Part shown: positions 36,148-45,302 of the stretch, piece after piece
Layout of the letters: every line of letters begins with the position of its first letter
Position numbering within the stretch: the stretch's first letter is position 1
Assembly (NCBI RefSeq): GCF_001400735.1
Contig: NZ_LJPW01000069.1
Location: 1 to 64,000, forward strand
Source of the DNA: Pseudomonas caricapapayae
GTDB taxonomy: Bacteria; Pseudomonadota; Gammaproteobacteria; Pseudomonadales; Pseudomonadaceae
Length of the DNA: 64,000 bases
Direction of reading: 5' to 3'
Position numbers and translations under genes: made by a program
The notes under the pieces: model-generated
Database searches by the model: none
What the model saw: the letters and a program-made list of their open reading frames with translations, nothing else
Told to the model about the DNA's origin: nothing

Positions 36148-37665
36148 ATGAGCACTGCAAGAATCCTCGAATTGATGCGCCCTTACTGGGGCGATCGGAG
36201 TGTCGTCGCCAGCTACGTCGGCGGCCAATTCATCGAAGGTCACGGCGCGCCGGTCGAAGTGCGCAATGCCCATGACGACAGCCTGCTGCTGAGCTTCCCG
36301 GACGCTGACGAGTCATTGGTCGAAGTCGCCGACAACGCGGCAAAAGCTGCGCAACATCACTGGTGGGCGCTGACCGCTCAGGCGCGAGGCCGCGCCATGT
36401 ACCAGGTGGGCAGTCTGATTCGCGAAGAACTGGAAAGCCTTGCGCAGATCGAATCCCTGACCGCCAATAAACCGATCCGTGACGCCCGCGTCGAAGTGCT
36501 CAAGGTCGCCGAGATGTTTGAGTATTACGCTGGCTGGGCGGACAAGCTTCACGGCGAGATCATCCCGGTGCCGACCACGCACCTCAATTACGTGACCTAC
36601 GAACCGCTCGGCACCGTGTTGCAGATCACGCCCTGGAACGCGCCGGTTTTCACGTGTGGCTGGCAGATAGCCCCGGCGATTGCGGCGGGCAACGCAGTCA
36701 TTCTCAAGCCCTCGGAGCTGACGCCGCTCAGCTCGCTGATCGTCGGTGTGCTGATCGAGCGTGCCGGGGTGCCGAAAGGGCTGGTCAACGTGATCGCCGG
36801 TTTCGGTCATTCCATCGGCCAGGCGTTCATTGCCAAGGCCGATATTCGCAAGGTGGTGTTCGTCGGCTCGCCGGCGACCGGTCGGCATATCGCTGTGGCT
36901 GCGGCACAGCGCTGCATTCCGGCGGTGCTGGAGCTGGGTGGCAAGTCAGCCAACATCGTATTCGACGATGCCGATCTGGAGGTGGCCTTGCGCGGTGCTC
37001 AGGCGGCGATCTTTTCCGGTGCCGGGCAGAGTTGTGTCTCCGGTTCACGGCTGTTGGTGCAAGCGTCGATTTTCGAGAAGTTCACCAATGCCCTGGCAGT
37101 GGCAGCGACGCAGTTCAAGGTCGGCGATCCGAGCGACCCGGAAACCCAGATCGGCCCGATCAACAACGCCAGGCAATACAACCACGTGAAAGGCATGGTC
37201 GAGGAGGCGCTGAAAGACGGCGCGAGACTGGTTGGCGAGCACGCTGATCCGATCCCGGAAAAACCGGGTTACTACATCAATCCAACCGTGCTGGCAGGTA
37301 CCAACGAGTTGCATTGCGCGCAGGAAGAAATCTTCGGTCCGGTGGTGGTGGCGATTCCGTTCAAGGACGAAGAAGATGCGATCCGTATCGCCAACGACAG
37401 CCGTTTCGGTCTGGCGGGTGGTGTCTGGACCCGTGACGTCGGTCGCGCTCATCGCGTTGCCAGGCAGGTGCGTGCCGGGACGTTCTGGGTCAACGGCTAC
37501 AAGACTATTCACGTCAGCTCGCCGTTTGGCGGCTATGGTGAGAGTGGCTATGGCCGTTCTTCCGGTCTGGATGCCCTGCGTGAGTACAGTGAAGTGAAAA
37601 GCGTCTGGGTCGAAACTGCCGCCAAGCCTGCCGCCAGTTTTGGATACGGCGCGAGTCTGGAGTAA
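36148..37665 (+). CDS. Aldehyde dehydrogenase (NAD+)
   Basis: 505 residues. Catalytic Glu in VLELGGKSANIVF (about 262), nucleophile Cys in GAGQSCVSGSRLL (about 296), NAD-binding FVGSPATGRHIA and TPWNAPVF. Full-length ALDH, probably oxidising a semialdehyde to the acid. Starts three bases after the dehydrogenase gene; four bases before the amidohydrolase gene. The substrate is not evident from sequence. Confidence 0.92.
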   Translation: MSTARILELMRPYWGDRSVVASYVGGQFIEGHGAPVEVRNAHDDSLLLSFPDADESLVEVADNAAKAAQHHWWALTAQARGRAMYQVGSLIREELESLAQIESLTANKPIRDARVEVLKVAEMFEYYAGWADKLHGEIIPVPTTHLNYVTYEPLGTVLQITPWNAPVFTCGWQIAPAIAAGNAVILKPSELTPLSSLIVGVLIERAGVPKGLVNVIAGFGHSIGQAFIAKADIRKVVFVGSPATGRHIAVAAAQRCIPAVLELGGKSANIVFDDADLEVALRGAQAAIFSGAGQSCVSGSRLLVQASIFEKFTNALAVAATQFKVGDPSDPETQIGPINNARQYNHVKGMVEEALKDGARLVGEHADPIPEKPGYYINPTVLAGTNELHCAQEEIFGPVVVAIPFKDEEDAIRIANDSRFGLAGGVWTRDVGRAHRVARQVRAGTFWVNGYKTIHVSSPFGGYGESGYGRSSGLDALREYSEVKSVWVETAAKPAASFGYGASLE

Positions 37666-37669
37666 ACAC

Positions 37670-38827
37670 ATGCCCATTTCAAAGACACTGATCGATGAAG
37701 CAACTGTCTGGCGCCGTACGATTCATGCCGCGCCGGAACTGGGGTTCCAGGAGCTGAAAACCTCGGACAAGGTGGCGGATCTGCTGAGCAGCTTCGGTAT
37801 CGAGGTGCACCGCGGTCTGGGCGGTACTGGCGTGGTCGGCACCCTGCGCAACGGCGACGGCCCGACCATCGGCATTCGTGCCGACATGGATGCCCTGCCG
37901 ATTCAGGAGCTGGGCGACAGCGTTCACAAGTCGGTACACAAAGGCTGCATGCACGCCTGCGGACACGATGGCCACACGGCGATCCTGCTCGCCACCGCCC
38001 GGCATCTGGCGGAGACTCGCCGGTTTCGCGGTACAGTGCATTTCGTTTTCCAGCCTGCCGAAGAGAACCTGGGCGGCGCGCAACGAATGATCGAAGACGG
38101 CCTGTTCGAGCGTTTCCCGATGGATGCCATTTACGGCCTGCACAACTGGCCCGGCGTGCCTGCGGGCAAGGTGGTGATCAATCCGGGGCCGATGATGGCG
38201 TCACTGGACACTTTCGAGATCACCCTGACCGGCAAAGGCAGCCATGCGGCCATGCCGGACAAAGGCAATGACCCGATCGTGGCGGCGGCCGAACTGGTAC
38301 TCGGGCTGCAAACCATCGTCTCCCGGCGTCTGTCGCCACTGGATTCGGCGGTGGTCAGCATCACTCAGTTCAATGCCGGTGAAGCCATCAATGTCCTACC
38401 GGAAACCGCCACCCTGCGGGGCACCGTGCGCTGCCTGCAAACGCCGGTACGCGAGAAGGTTCAGCGACTGATCGGCGAGTTCGTCGAGCGTTTGCCGGCG
38501 GCGTTCGGCGTGCGCGGCGAGCTGGTTTACAACGTCGGTTACCCGGTGACCGAAAACCATGTCGACGCCGCCGCCACGGTCCGGCGTGCTGCAGTCGCAG
38601 CGGTGGGGGAGACCAACGTGCAATGGGGCTGTAACCCGTCCATGGCTTCCGAAGACTTCGCTTTCATGCTGCACGCCTGCCCGGGTGCATACATCTGGAT
38701 GGGTGTCGATGGCGAGCAACCGTCGGCGGCGTTGCACAACCCGTACTACGACTTCAACGATCAGGTGATTGAACCTGGTGTTGCAGTGTGGACAGCGCTG
38801 GTGGAGCAGTGTTTGCCGGTGAGTTGA
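37670..38827 (+). CDS. M20 family amidohydrolase (hippurate-hydrolase-like)
   Basis: 385 residues from ATG 37670; ten in-frame codons upstream overlap the aldehyde dehydrogenase. Motifs: RADMDALPI, HACGHDGHTA with the zinc ligands, and EENLGGAQRMIEDG. The lid domain lies at about 180-290. Family members hydrolyse N-acyl amino acids, hippurate or IAA conjugates. In this operon it probably releases the compound that the two dehydrogenases then oxidise (inference). Confidence 0.92.
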   Translation: MPISKTLIDEATVWRRTIHAAPELGFQELKTSDKVADLLSSFGIEVHRGLGGTGVVGTLRNGDGPTIGIRADMDALPIQELGDSVHKSVHKGCMHACGHDGHTAILLATARHLAETRRFRGTVHFVFQPAEENLGGAQRMIEDGLFERFPMDAIYGLHNWPGVPAGKVVINPGPMMASLDTFEITLTGKGSHAAMPDKGNDPIVAAAELVLGLQTIVSRRLSPLDSAVVSITQFNAGEAINVLPETATLRGTVRCLQTPVREKVQRLIGEFVERLPAAFGVRGELVYNVGYPVTENHVDAAATVRRAAVAAVGETNVQWGCNPSMASEDFAFMLHACPGAYIWMGVDGEQPSAALHNPYYDFNDQVIEPGVAVWTALVEQCLPVS

Positions 38828-38838
38828 GTGATCACGAT

Positions 38839-38978
38839 GACACTGACGACGCAGAGCGCGACGTCAGTGTCAGGGCGAAGGAATCCGACGAAGCCGGGCC
38901 TGAATCTCACTGACTTGCAGAGCTGTGTGACGCAGAGCGTCACGAAATGCATGGCCACACGGCGCATGGGAACGATAG
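38839..38978. repeat. Hairpin pair and extragenic repeat, copy C
   Basis: GACACTGACG / CGTCAGTGTC (38839-38848 with 38862-38871) is a perfect 10-bp stem just after the amidohydrolase stop. GTGACGC-AGA-GCGTCAC (38927-38943) follows, then a degenerate CATGGCCACACGGCGCATGG plus GAACGATAG ending at 38978. The last two parts are the same module as copies at 32661 and about 45700. The first hairpin may end operon transcription. Confidence 0.6.
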
Positions 38979-39012
38979 CAAAAGCAGCGTGCGCCTGACG
39001 GCTGACGAGGAA

Positions 39013-39939
39013 TCAAGGCGCGGTGAGCAACTCCACGGTGATGCCGGATATGTCCGGCAGGCAGGTCAGCAGATGGTCGCGCAGCTCCATGACCCGCTGG
39101 CGCTTGAAACTGTCCTGCAACCACACCAGGTAGTAGGCATCCCCAGTGCCGACAGCCGAGTCGAATGGCAAAAAAACCTGACCTTCGTTGATGTCATCAG
39201 CGACCAGGAACAAGTCGCCGATCGACACGCCATGCCCTCTTACCGCAGCAGTGATTCCCTGATCCAGCGTGTCGAATACCTTGCCTTTGCTCAACGTTAC
39301 CTGACCTGCGAGGTCCATTCGGTTCAGCCAGCGCCGCCAGTCCCGACGGTCGCTGGACGGATGGATGAGTTCAGCAGCCTGCAGCCGCTCCGGCCCCCAT
39401 GGCTGCTTGCCCAGGGTGTCTGCCGAGCAGATTGGAATCAGCCACTCGTCAAACAGTTTGCAGGTTTCGACCTCTGCACCGAAGTTGCCATTGCCCAGCA
39501 GAATCGCGCAGTCGAAAGGCTCCGAATAGAAGTCCACGCTGTCAAAGTCCATCCACACGCTGGAGAGCTGAACCGGCAGAGCAGAGGTGGACTGCTTGAA
39601 GGATTCCAGTGCGTGCAGCAACCACCTCATGGTCAGAGTGGACGGTGACTTGAGACGCAGATTCGCGCCCTGACCGCGAAATGGCTGGCAGGCATCTTCG
39701 ATGATCCGAAAGCCGATCTTGAGCTGACTGGACAGTCGCCGACCCTCATCACTCAACCAGAGCCTCGGTCCCTTGCGCTCGAATAACCGGCAGCCCAGGG
39801 TCTCTTCCAGCGTACGAATATGCCGGCTGATGGCGCTCTGAGTCAGTGAAAGCTCTTGGGCAGCACGTGTGAATGAGCATGATCGGGCTGCTACTTCAAA
39901 GGCTCGGAGTGCGTAAAGAGGCGGGATTCGCTCGGTCAT
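39013..39939 (-). CDS. LysR family regulator, GcvA type
   Basis: 308 residues from the ATG at 39937-39939 (MTERIPPLYALRAFEVAAR). Winged helix FTRAAQELSLTQSAISRHIR then TLEETLGCRLFERKG. GcvA-type C-terminal domain with RLKSPSTLTMRWLLHAL. It converges on the M20 operon and is divergent from the YqcI/YcgG gene (150 bp), so that gene pair is its likeliest target. Effector unknown. Confidence 0.9.
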   Translation of the reverse strand: MTERIPPLYALRAFEVAARSCSFTRAAQELSLTQSAISRHIRTLEETLGCRLFERKGPRLWLSDEGRRLSSQLKIGFRIIEDACQPFRGQGANLRLKSPSTLTMRWLLHALESFKQSTSALPVQLSSVWMDFDSVDFYSEPFDCAILLGNGNFGAEVETCKLFDEWLIPICSADTLGKQPWGPERLQAAELIHPSSDRRDWRRWLNRMDLAGQVTLSKGKVFDTLDQGITAAVRGHGVSIGDLFLVADDINEGQVFLPFDSAVGTGDAYYLVWLQDSFKRQRVMELRDHLLTCLPDISGITVELLTAP

Positions 39940-40089
39940 GCGATAACTAACCATGATTATTTGTCATAGTAGGTTACACCTTTTTCCATTTTTCCGCGCC
40001 CGCGTCACCGGTCAGAATCGCCCGCTCGTCACTGTCGTAAAAAACCAATAACAAGGCGGTGTCCTTATCTGCTGCGTGCGTGAGGGAAT

Positions 40090-40872
40090 ATGCTGCCCAA
40101 GTCCGAAATGCTGTTGCGTCAATCCGTTGTGAGACGTGTGCTGGAAAGTGGTAACGCTCTTGAACCGGACTGGAAAGTTCAGGCTTACAGGCAATTCGAG
40201 CAGGTGCTGAGCGACAAAGGGTTTCCCTGTCTGTTTGGACGGCGGGCGAATAAGTCCGGAAGTTGTCTGCTGCTGTTCATACCCGTTGAGCATGACCGGC
40301 AAACGCTGTGTGCCGGCCTGCAAGAATATGTGAGGTTCGTGAATGACACGCCACTTGAAGAGCGTCTGTTCAACCCGCTGATCGTCATTTTCGAGAAGAA
40401 CGATTTCAACAGCCTGGCCGAAGAGCAGGCCTATGCATGGGCCACGTTGCAGCATTTGCACAACGATGACCGCTCACCCTGGCCCGCCGGTGCCAGCACA
40501 GACCCGGAGACGTTCGAGTGGACCTACCACTTTGCCGGTCTGCCCCTGTTCATCAATATGAGCTTTGCGCGCCACACCGCGATGAAAAGCCGCTCGCTGG
40601 GTGGGCATATTGTGTTTGTGGTCAACCCTCGGGAGAACTTTGACGAGGTGGCAAGCGCCGAGACGGACAGTGGTCGCAAGATCAGGGAGAGGATCCGTCA
40701 GCGAATCGCTAGTTACAACAACGGTGTCGTACCGGACACGCTGGGCTTTTTCGGCGATCGGAACAGCCTTGAGTGGAAGCAGTACCAGCTATATGAGGAG
40801 GGCGGGCTGGCATTGTCCAAGTGCCCCTTGCATATCAAAGTCGACAAGACTGACCATTTGAATGAGCGTTAA
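40090..40872 (+). CDS. YqcI/YcgG family protein, GntA-like haem-dependent N-hydroxylase candidate
   Basis: 260 residues, full length, with GAGGGA before the ATG. Conserved features: GFPCLFGRRAN (about 44-54), AWATLQHLHNDDRSPWP, then FEWTYHFAGLPLFINMSFARHTAMKSRSLG in two parts, and IVFVVNPRENFD. From family knowledge, YqcI/YcgG members such as GntA (guanitoxin pathway) and AglA are haem-dependent enzymes that hydroxylate the guanidine or amine nitrogen of amino acids. Activity here is inference. Six bases downstream starts a LysE-type exporter, which fits synthesis and export of a modified amino acid. Confidence 0.8.
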   Translation: MLPKSEMLLRQSVVRRVLESGNALEPDWKVQAYRQFEQVLSDKGFPCLFGRRANKSGSCLLLFIPVEHDRQTLCAGLQEYVRFVNDTPLEERLFNPLIVIFEKNDFNSLAEEQAYAWATLQHLHNDDRSPWPAGASTDPETFEWTYHFAGLPLFINMSFARHTAMKSRSLGGHIVFVVNPRENFDEVASAETDSGRKIRERIRQRIASYNNGVVPDTLGFFGDRNSLEWKQYQLYEEGGLALSKCPLHIKVDKTDHLNER

Positions 40873-40878
40873 GTACCC

Positions 40879-41514
40879 ATGAATATATCGTTGCTGCTGA
40901 TCTACATGTTCAGTGTGTTCATGCTGATCATTACCCCTGGTCCGGTGGTGGCGCTGATCGTCAATACCAGCCTGGCGTGCGGGCCGAAGCGCGCGATACT
41001 GACGGCGCTGGGCACAAACTGGGCCTCTCTGGTGCTGGTGCTGGTCGCGGCCTTGATCCTGACGGGGACACTGTCGGTGAGCGTGACCCTGCTCAACTGG
41101 ATCAGCCTGATCGGCTGCTTCTTTATCGCTTATCTGTCGGTGCAGGCGCTGGAGCAGGCGTTGCGTTACGTGCCGTCCCGGTCTGAAACATCGCCGCTGC
41201 CAGCGCGCAGCAGGCACAGCGGGCTGATAACCGGCTTTCTGGTTGGGATTTCCAATCCGAAGGACATCATTTTCTTCGTCTCGTTTTTCCCGCAGTTCAT
41301 TAACGTGACCGAGTCGTTCAAGGGCAGCATCGCATTGCTGTCGGTGCTGTGGATCATCATTGATCTGTCGATTCTGTTCGCTTACATCTTCCTCATGCGC
41401 CAGAAACTGGCGTTGAAGTACAAGCGCAAGATCGAAGTTGTTTCCAGCGTAACGTTGCTGCTGATCGCACTGGCCGGGATTTTCTATTCGGGTTCGACGC
41501 TGCTGAGCCAGTAA
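40879..41514 (+). CDS. LysE/RhtB family amino-acid exporter
   Basis: 211 residues with about six membrane helices. Start LLIYMFSVFMLIITPGPVVALIVN has the family TPGP motif; GFLVGISNPKDIIFFVSFFPQF contains the conserved NPK segment. It exports amino acids or derivatives. Starts six bases after the YqcI/YcgG gene, a probable two-gene operon. Ends convergent to sdaA. Confidence 0.92.
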   Translation: MNISLLLIYMFSVFMLIITPGPVVALIVNTSLACGPKRAILTALGTNWASLVLVLVAALILTGTLSVSVTLLNWISLIGCFFIAYLSVQALEQALRYVPSRSETSPLPARSRHSGLITGFLVGISNPKDIIFFVSFFPQFINVTESFKGSIALLSVLWIIIDLSILFAYIFLMRQKLALKYKRKIEVVSSVTLLLIALAGIFYSGSTLLSQ

Positions 41515-41544
41515 TCGTCGAACCGGTGACACAAGCCGGTGCGC

Positions 41545-42921
41545 TCAGCACTCGATCAGATTGACAGCCAGTCCGCCGCGTGAGGTTTCCTTGTATTTGT
41601 CGTGCATGTCCGCGCCGGTATCGCGCATGGTGCGGATGGCGTGGTCCAGGGAGATAAAGTGCTCACCGTCGCCGCGCAGGGCCATTTGTGCGGCGTTGAT
41701 CGCCTTCACGGCGGCAATCGCATTGCGTTCGATGCAGGGAATCTGCACCAGCCCGCCGACCGGATCGCAGGTCAGCCCCAGGTTATGTTCCAGACCAATC
41801 TCGGCAGCATTCTCCACCTGCTCGGGGGTCGCGCCGAGAATTTCCGCCAGGCCAGCGGCAGCCATTGCGCAGGCTGACCCTACTTCACCCTGACAACCGA
41901 CTTCAGCCCCGGAAATGGACGCGTTTTTCTTGCACAGAATGCCGACTGCTGCGGCGCTCAGGAAAAAGCGCACCACGTCATCGTCATTGGCGGTGGGTTT
42001 GAATTTCATGAAGTAATGCAGCACTGCAGGCACGATGCCCGCCGCGCCGTTGGTGGGCGCTGTGACCATGCGCCCGCCGGCCGCGTTTTCCTCGTTGACT
42101 GCCAGGGCGAACAGGTTGACCCACTCCATCGCGCTCAGGGTCGAGCCGATCACGTTCGGGTTATCGAGGTTTTGCAGGCTCTGATGCAGGCGATAGGCGC
42201 GACGACGTACATTCAACCCACCAGGCAGGATGCCGGTTTCAAGCAGGCCCTTGTCTACACAGGCGCGCATCGCCGCCCAGATAACCATGATTTTCTCGCG
42301 TATTTCTTCTTCGCTGCGCCAGACTTTCTCGTTGGCCATCATCAGCTCGGAGATGCTCATGCCATGGGTCTTGCACAGTTTCAGCAATTGCGCACCGCTG
42401 AAAAAGTCATAGGGCAGGACGGTGGTATCGCTGTCCAGCACACCGCTGGCCGCCTGTTCGGCGTCGATCACAAAGCCGCCGCCTACCGAATAGTAGGTTT
42501 GCTCGTACACTTCGCCGGTCTTGCCGTAGGCACACAGCGTCATGCCGTTGGGGTGGTACGGCAGGCTTTCGTCGAGCAGGCACATGTCTCGTTCCCAGAC
42601 AAATGTGATGGCCTGTTCGCCAGCGAGCATCAGCTGGTTATCGGCACGCAATGCATCAATGCGCTGGTTGACCAGGCTGGGATCGATCTGGTCCGGCCAT
42701 TCGCCCATCAGGCCCATCACCGTTGCCCGGTCGCTGCCGTGGCCGATGCCGGTGGCCGAAAGAGAACCGTACAATCGCACCTCGATCCGTTCTACGCTAT
42801 GCAACCGGTCCTGGTTGCGCAGCTCGGTCACGAACAGTGCCCCGGCGCGCATCGGCCCGACGGTGTGGGAACTGGACGGCCCTATGCCGATTTTGAACAT
42901 GTCGAAGACGCTGATGGCCAT
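41545..42921 (-). CDS. L-serine ammonia-lyase (single-chain, iron-sulfur type)
   Basis: 458 residues from ATG 42921 (AAGGA at eight to nine bases; a GTG directly before the ATG is possible). N-terminal beta domain [22 protein letters not shown]-terminal alpha domain with the cysteines of the 4Fe-4S cluster in [19 protein letters not shown] and IPCIERN. Deaminates L-serine to pyruvate. Divergent from a LysR gene over 128 bp, its likely regulator. Confidence 0.93.
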   Translation of the reverse strand: MAISVFDMFKIGIGPSSSHTVGPMRAGALFVTELRNQDRLHSVERIEVRLYGSLSATGIGHGSDRATVMGLMGEWPDQIDPSLVNQRIDALRADNQLMLAGEQAITFVWERDMCLLDESLPYHPNGMTLCAYGKTGEVYEQTYYSVGGGFVIDAEQAASGVLDSDTTVLPYDFFSGAQLLKLCKTHGMSISELMMANEKVWRSEEEIREKIMVIWAAMRACVDKGLLETGILPGGLNVRRRAYRLHQSLQNLDNPNVIGSTLSAMEWVNLFALAVNEENAAGGRMVTAPTNGAAGIVPAVLHYFMKFKPTANDDDVVRFFLSAAAVGILCKKNASISGAEVGCQGEVGSACAMAAAGLAEILGATPEQVENAAEIGLEHNLGLTCDPVGGLVQIPCIERNAIAAVKAINAAQMALRGDGEHFISLDHAIRTMRDTGADMHDKYKETSRGGLAVNLIEC

Positions 42922-43049
42922 CACGGAGGTCCTTCAAATGAGATGATGCAGGGGAGTTGGAGACTCCCTCTTTCTGGTCTTTATCTTTGGCTTCGCCTGT
43001 CGAAACGACAAACGATTGTTGCTATGCAACGCTTTAGCGGAACTCTTCA

Positions 43050-43961
43050 ATGAGCAGAATCTTCAACGCACAGATGCACGCCTGGTTACAGGTGTTCGCC
43101 TGCGCGGCCCGACACCTTTCCTTCACCCGCTGTGCGGAAGAGCTGCACGTCACGCCCGGTGCCATCAGCCAGCAGATGCGCCAGCTGGAAGAGCGCCTAG
43201 GGTTCGCGCTGTTTCACCGGGTCGGACGCGGGCTGGAACTGACCGCAGAAGGTCAGCGCCTGGCGGTGGTCGCCAACGAAGTGCAGAGCCGCATCAGCGA
43301 AGAACTGCGCCTGCTCTACTCCGGGCGTATCGGCGGGGTGTTCAAATTGCGCTGCATCCCTTCGTTTCTCAGCAAGTGGCTGATGCCGCGCCTGCCGCGT
43401 CTGCAGGAAGCATTTCCGGACATCCAGTTACGGATCATCGCCGAAGACAGCAGCGGCTCGTTGCGTGACGACGATTTCGATCTGGCCATCGACCTGAATG
43501 ACGGCAGCTATCCAGGGCTGTCGACCACGCCCTTGCTGGAAGAAGAGTTGTTTCCGGTCTGTTCGCCCAGCCTGCTGGTGGACAAGCCGCCGCTGGACAC
43601 GCCCAGTCAGCTGGTGCATTTTCCGTTGCTGCACGATATCACCGCCTGGCGCGGCAGCTATGAGTATGCAGAGTGGGAGTTCTACCTGACCGCCATCGGC
43701 GCTGACGGCATTGATGTGCGCCGCGGCCACACGTTCAACCGCAACCACCTGACCATCGACGCCGCGCGCATGGGCATGGGCGTGGCGATTGCCCGCAAGG
43801 CGCTGATTACGGACGAGCTGGAGCAAGGTTTGCTGATCGTACCCTTCGGGCATCCGATCAAGGCCAGGAAGAAATACGTCCTGGCCTATCGTGAGGGTGC
43901 GCTCACTACTCCGGCACGCCGAGCCGTGCATGACTGGCTGGTGAGCGAAGCAGTGATCTAG
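43050..43961 (+). CDS. LysR family regulator, GcvA type
   Basis: 303 residues. Winged helix AARHLSFTRCAEELHVTPGA followed by ISQQMRQLEERLGFALF; C-terminal FKLRCIPSFLSKWLMPRL as in GcvA-like proteins. Divergent from sdaA, convergent to the DUF3100 gene with a 12-base gap. Control of sdaA is inferred from layout. Serine or glycine is a plausible effector. Confidence 0.9.
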   Translation: MSRIFNAQMHAWLQVFACAARHLSFTRCAEELHVTPGAISQQMRQLEERLGFALFHRVGRGLELTAEGQRLAVVANEVQSRISEELRLLYSGRIGGVFKLRCIPSFLSKWLMPRLPRLQEAFPDIQLRIIAEDSSGSLRDDDFDLAIDLNDGSYPGLSTTPLLEEELFPVCSPSLLVDKPPLDTPSQLVHFPLLHDITAWRGSYEYAEWEFYLTAIGADGIDVRRGHTFNRNHLTIDAARMGMGVAIARKALITDELEQGLLIVPFGHPIKARKKYVLAYREGALTTPARRAVHDWLVSEAVI

Positions 43962-43973
43962 TCCGCTCCGGAA

Positions 43974-45302
43974 TCAATGAAACATCTCGGCAATCAGCAC
44001 CGCACCGATGAAGGTGCCGAAGTTGGCAAGGAATGACACCAGCACAATCCGCCAGCCCAGACGACGGAAGGCCGGTAGATCCTTGGCAATCGACAGGCCG
44101 GCAAACGTCAGCATCGGGGTAATGACCGCCAGCATATTGATCGAGCTGGTCATTCGGGCGATCTCGGCTGCCCAGGGGCAGGCCGGCGAGGTCATGAACA
44201 TTGCCACCAGCGAGACCATGCACACGGCCGGGATCTTTCGGCGGATCAGGTTGCACAGTGCTTCACCCACGAAGGCGCAGAAAATCATGATGCCCATTCC
44301 GGTGAATGCATCGGCCGACAGCGTCTTGTAACCGACATAGTTGGCAATCAACGCCAATGCACCGGCCGCCAGCCACGCACTGATCTTGCCCGACCAGCCC
44401 AGCTCCGGGACCTCCAGCGAGACATCGCTGTGGCGCAGGCCTTCATCGCTCATTGACGCTTTGGTAGTACGGCCTATCAGCGGCTCAAGTACCCGATAAC
44501 CCCAGACCGCCAGCGGCAGGGAAATGAACAGGGTGAAGTAAGTGCCGATGGTGGTGGTGATCAGGTTTGACGCCGCCGCCAGCGTCATGACTTCCTTGGC
44601 AACTTCCGGCGTCTGCTGCGCAGCGATCGCGCCTGCAGCAGCGGCCATCATGCTGCCCGAGCCAATGCCTGAACCCATCGCCAGCGAATTGGGATGGAAG
44701 ATCCCCAGGCTGGCGATAAAGCCGGCAACGATAGCAATGAACAGCGCACCGAACAGGGTCCCGGTCAGGTACTCGGCCAGTACGCCGCGGCCTTCCGGTG
44801 AGTCCATGCCGTAGCGCTCGCCGATGATCGCCAGACTGGGCTCGCGGCCGACCGAGAAGGTCGCGCCGACCGCCTCGTGCTTGATACCCAACAGCAACGC
44901 GACCGGCAGGCCGAGCACCACGGTGCCGACAAAATGGCCGAACTCCTGAAATACCAGCGCCCACCCCGAGGCAAATACCACCGGCAGCGAGCCGCCGACG
45001 ACCAGACCGAGTTTAGCGATGAAAATCAGCAGGGCGGGTTGCAGGATAGAGGCCGACCGCAGTTGCGTACCATGGTCGATGCCAATGGTGCCCGGCATGC
45101 GGCGACTGGCAATGCCGATCATCGCGCCCAGCACCAGCGCCCAGACCATCGGCAACAACACCACCTTGCCGGGGCCCAGCGGGATACTGATGGCACCGAT
45201 CATTTCGGCGATGATGAGGATAACGGCGGCCCAGACATACAGCTTCACTGTCGATGAATCAGCCTGGTTATCGCCCGACACTGCAGCGTGTGAGTTTTGC
45301 AT
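43974..45302 (-). CDS. DUF3100 inner-membrane transporter-like protein
   Basis: 442 residues from the ATG at 45300-45302, with AAGGGG before it; upstream in-frame codons lack a site. About 11 hydrophobic helices. Signature-like segments are PLGPGKVVLLPMVWALV, GSGIGSGSMMAAAAGAIAA and ISLPLAVWGYRVLEPL. From memory this is the DUF3100 family, often found with amidohydrolase and LysR genes. Substrate unknown. A long gene-free stretch with a repeat lies upstream. Confidence 0.85.
   Translation of the reverse strand: MQNSHAAVSGDNQADSSTVKLYVWAAVILIIAEMIGAISIPLGPGKVVLLPMVWALVLGAMIGIASRRMPGTIGIDHGTQLRSASILQPALLIFIAKLGLVVGGSLPVVFASGWALVFQEFGHFVGTVVLGLPVALLLGIKHEAVGATFSVGREPSLAIIGERYGMDSPEGRGVLAEYLTGTLFGALFIAIVAGFIASLGIFHPNSLAMGSGIGSGSMMAAAAGAIAAQQTPEVAKEVMTLAAASNLITTTIGTYFTLFISLPLAVWGYRVLEPLIGRTTKASMSDEGLRHSDVSLEVPELGWSGKISAWLAAGALALIANYVGYKTLSADAFTGMGIMIFCAFVGEALCNLIRRKIPAVCMVSLVAMFMTSPACPWAAEIARMTSSINMLAVITPMLTFAGLSIAKDLPAFRRLGWRIVLVSFLANFGTFIGAVLIAEMFH

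Noticed and set aside
35353-36273. 306-codon antisense frame across the HIBDH-family gene
   Set aside because: The sense frame has GLGNMG and the catalytic Lys motif; the antisense is a codon-bias shadow.
42016-43053. 345-codon plus-strand frame across sdaA
   Set aside because: Antisense to sdaA, whose Fe-S cysteines and motifs are intact.
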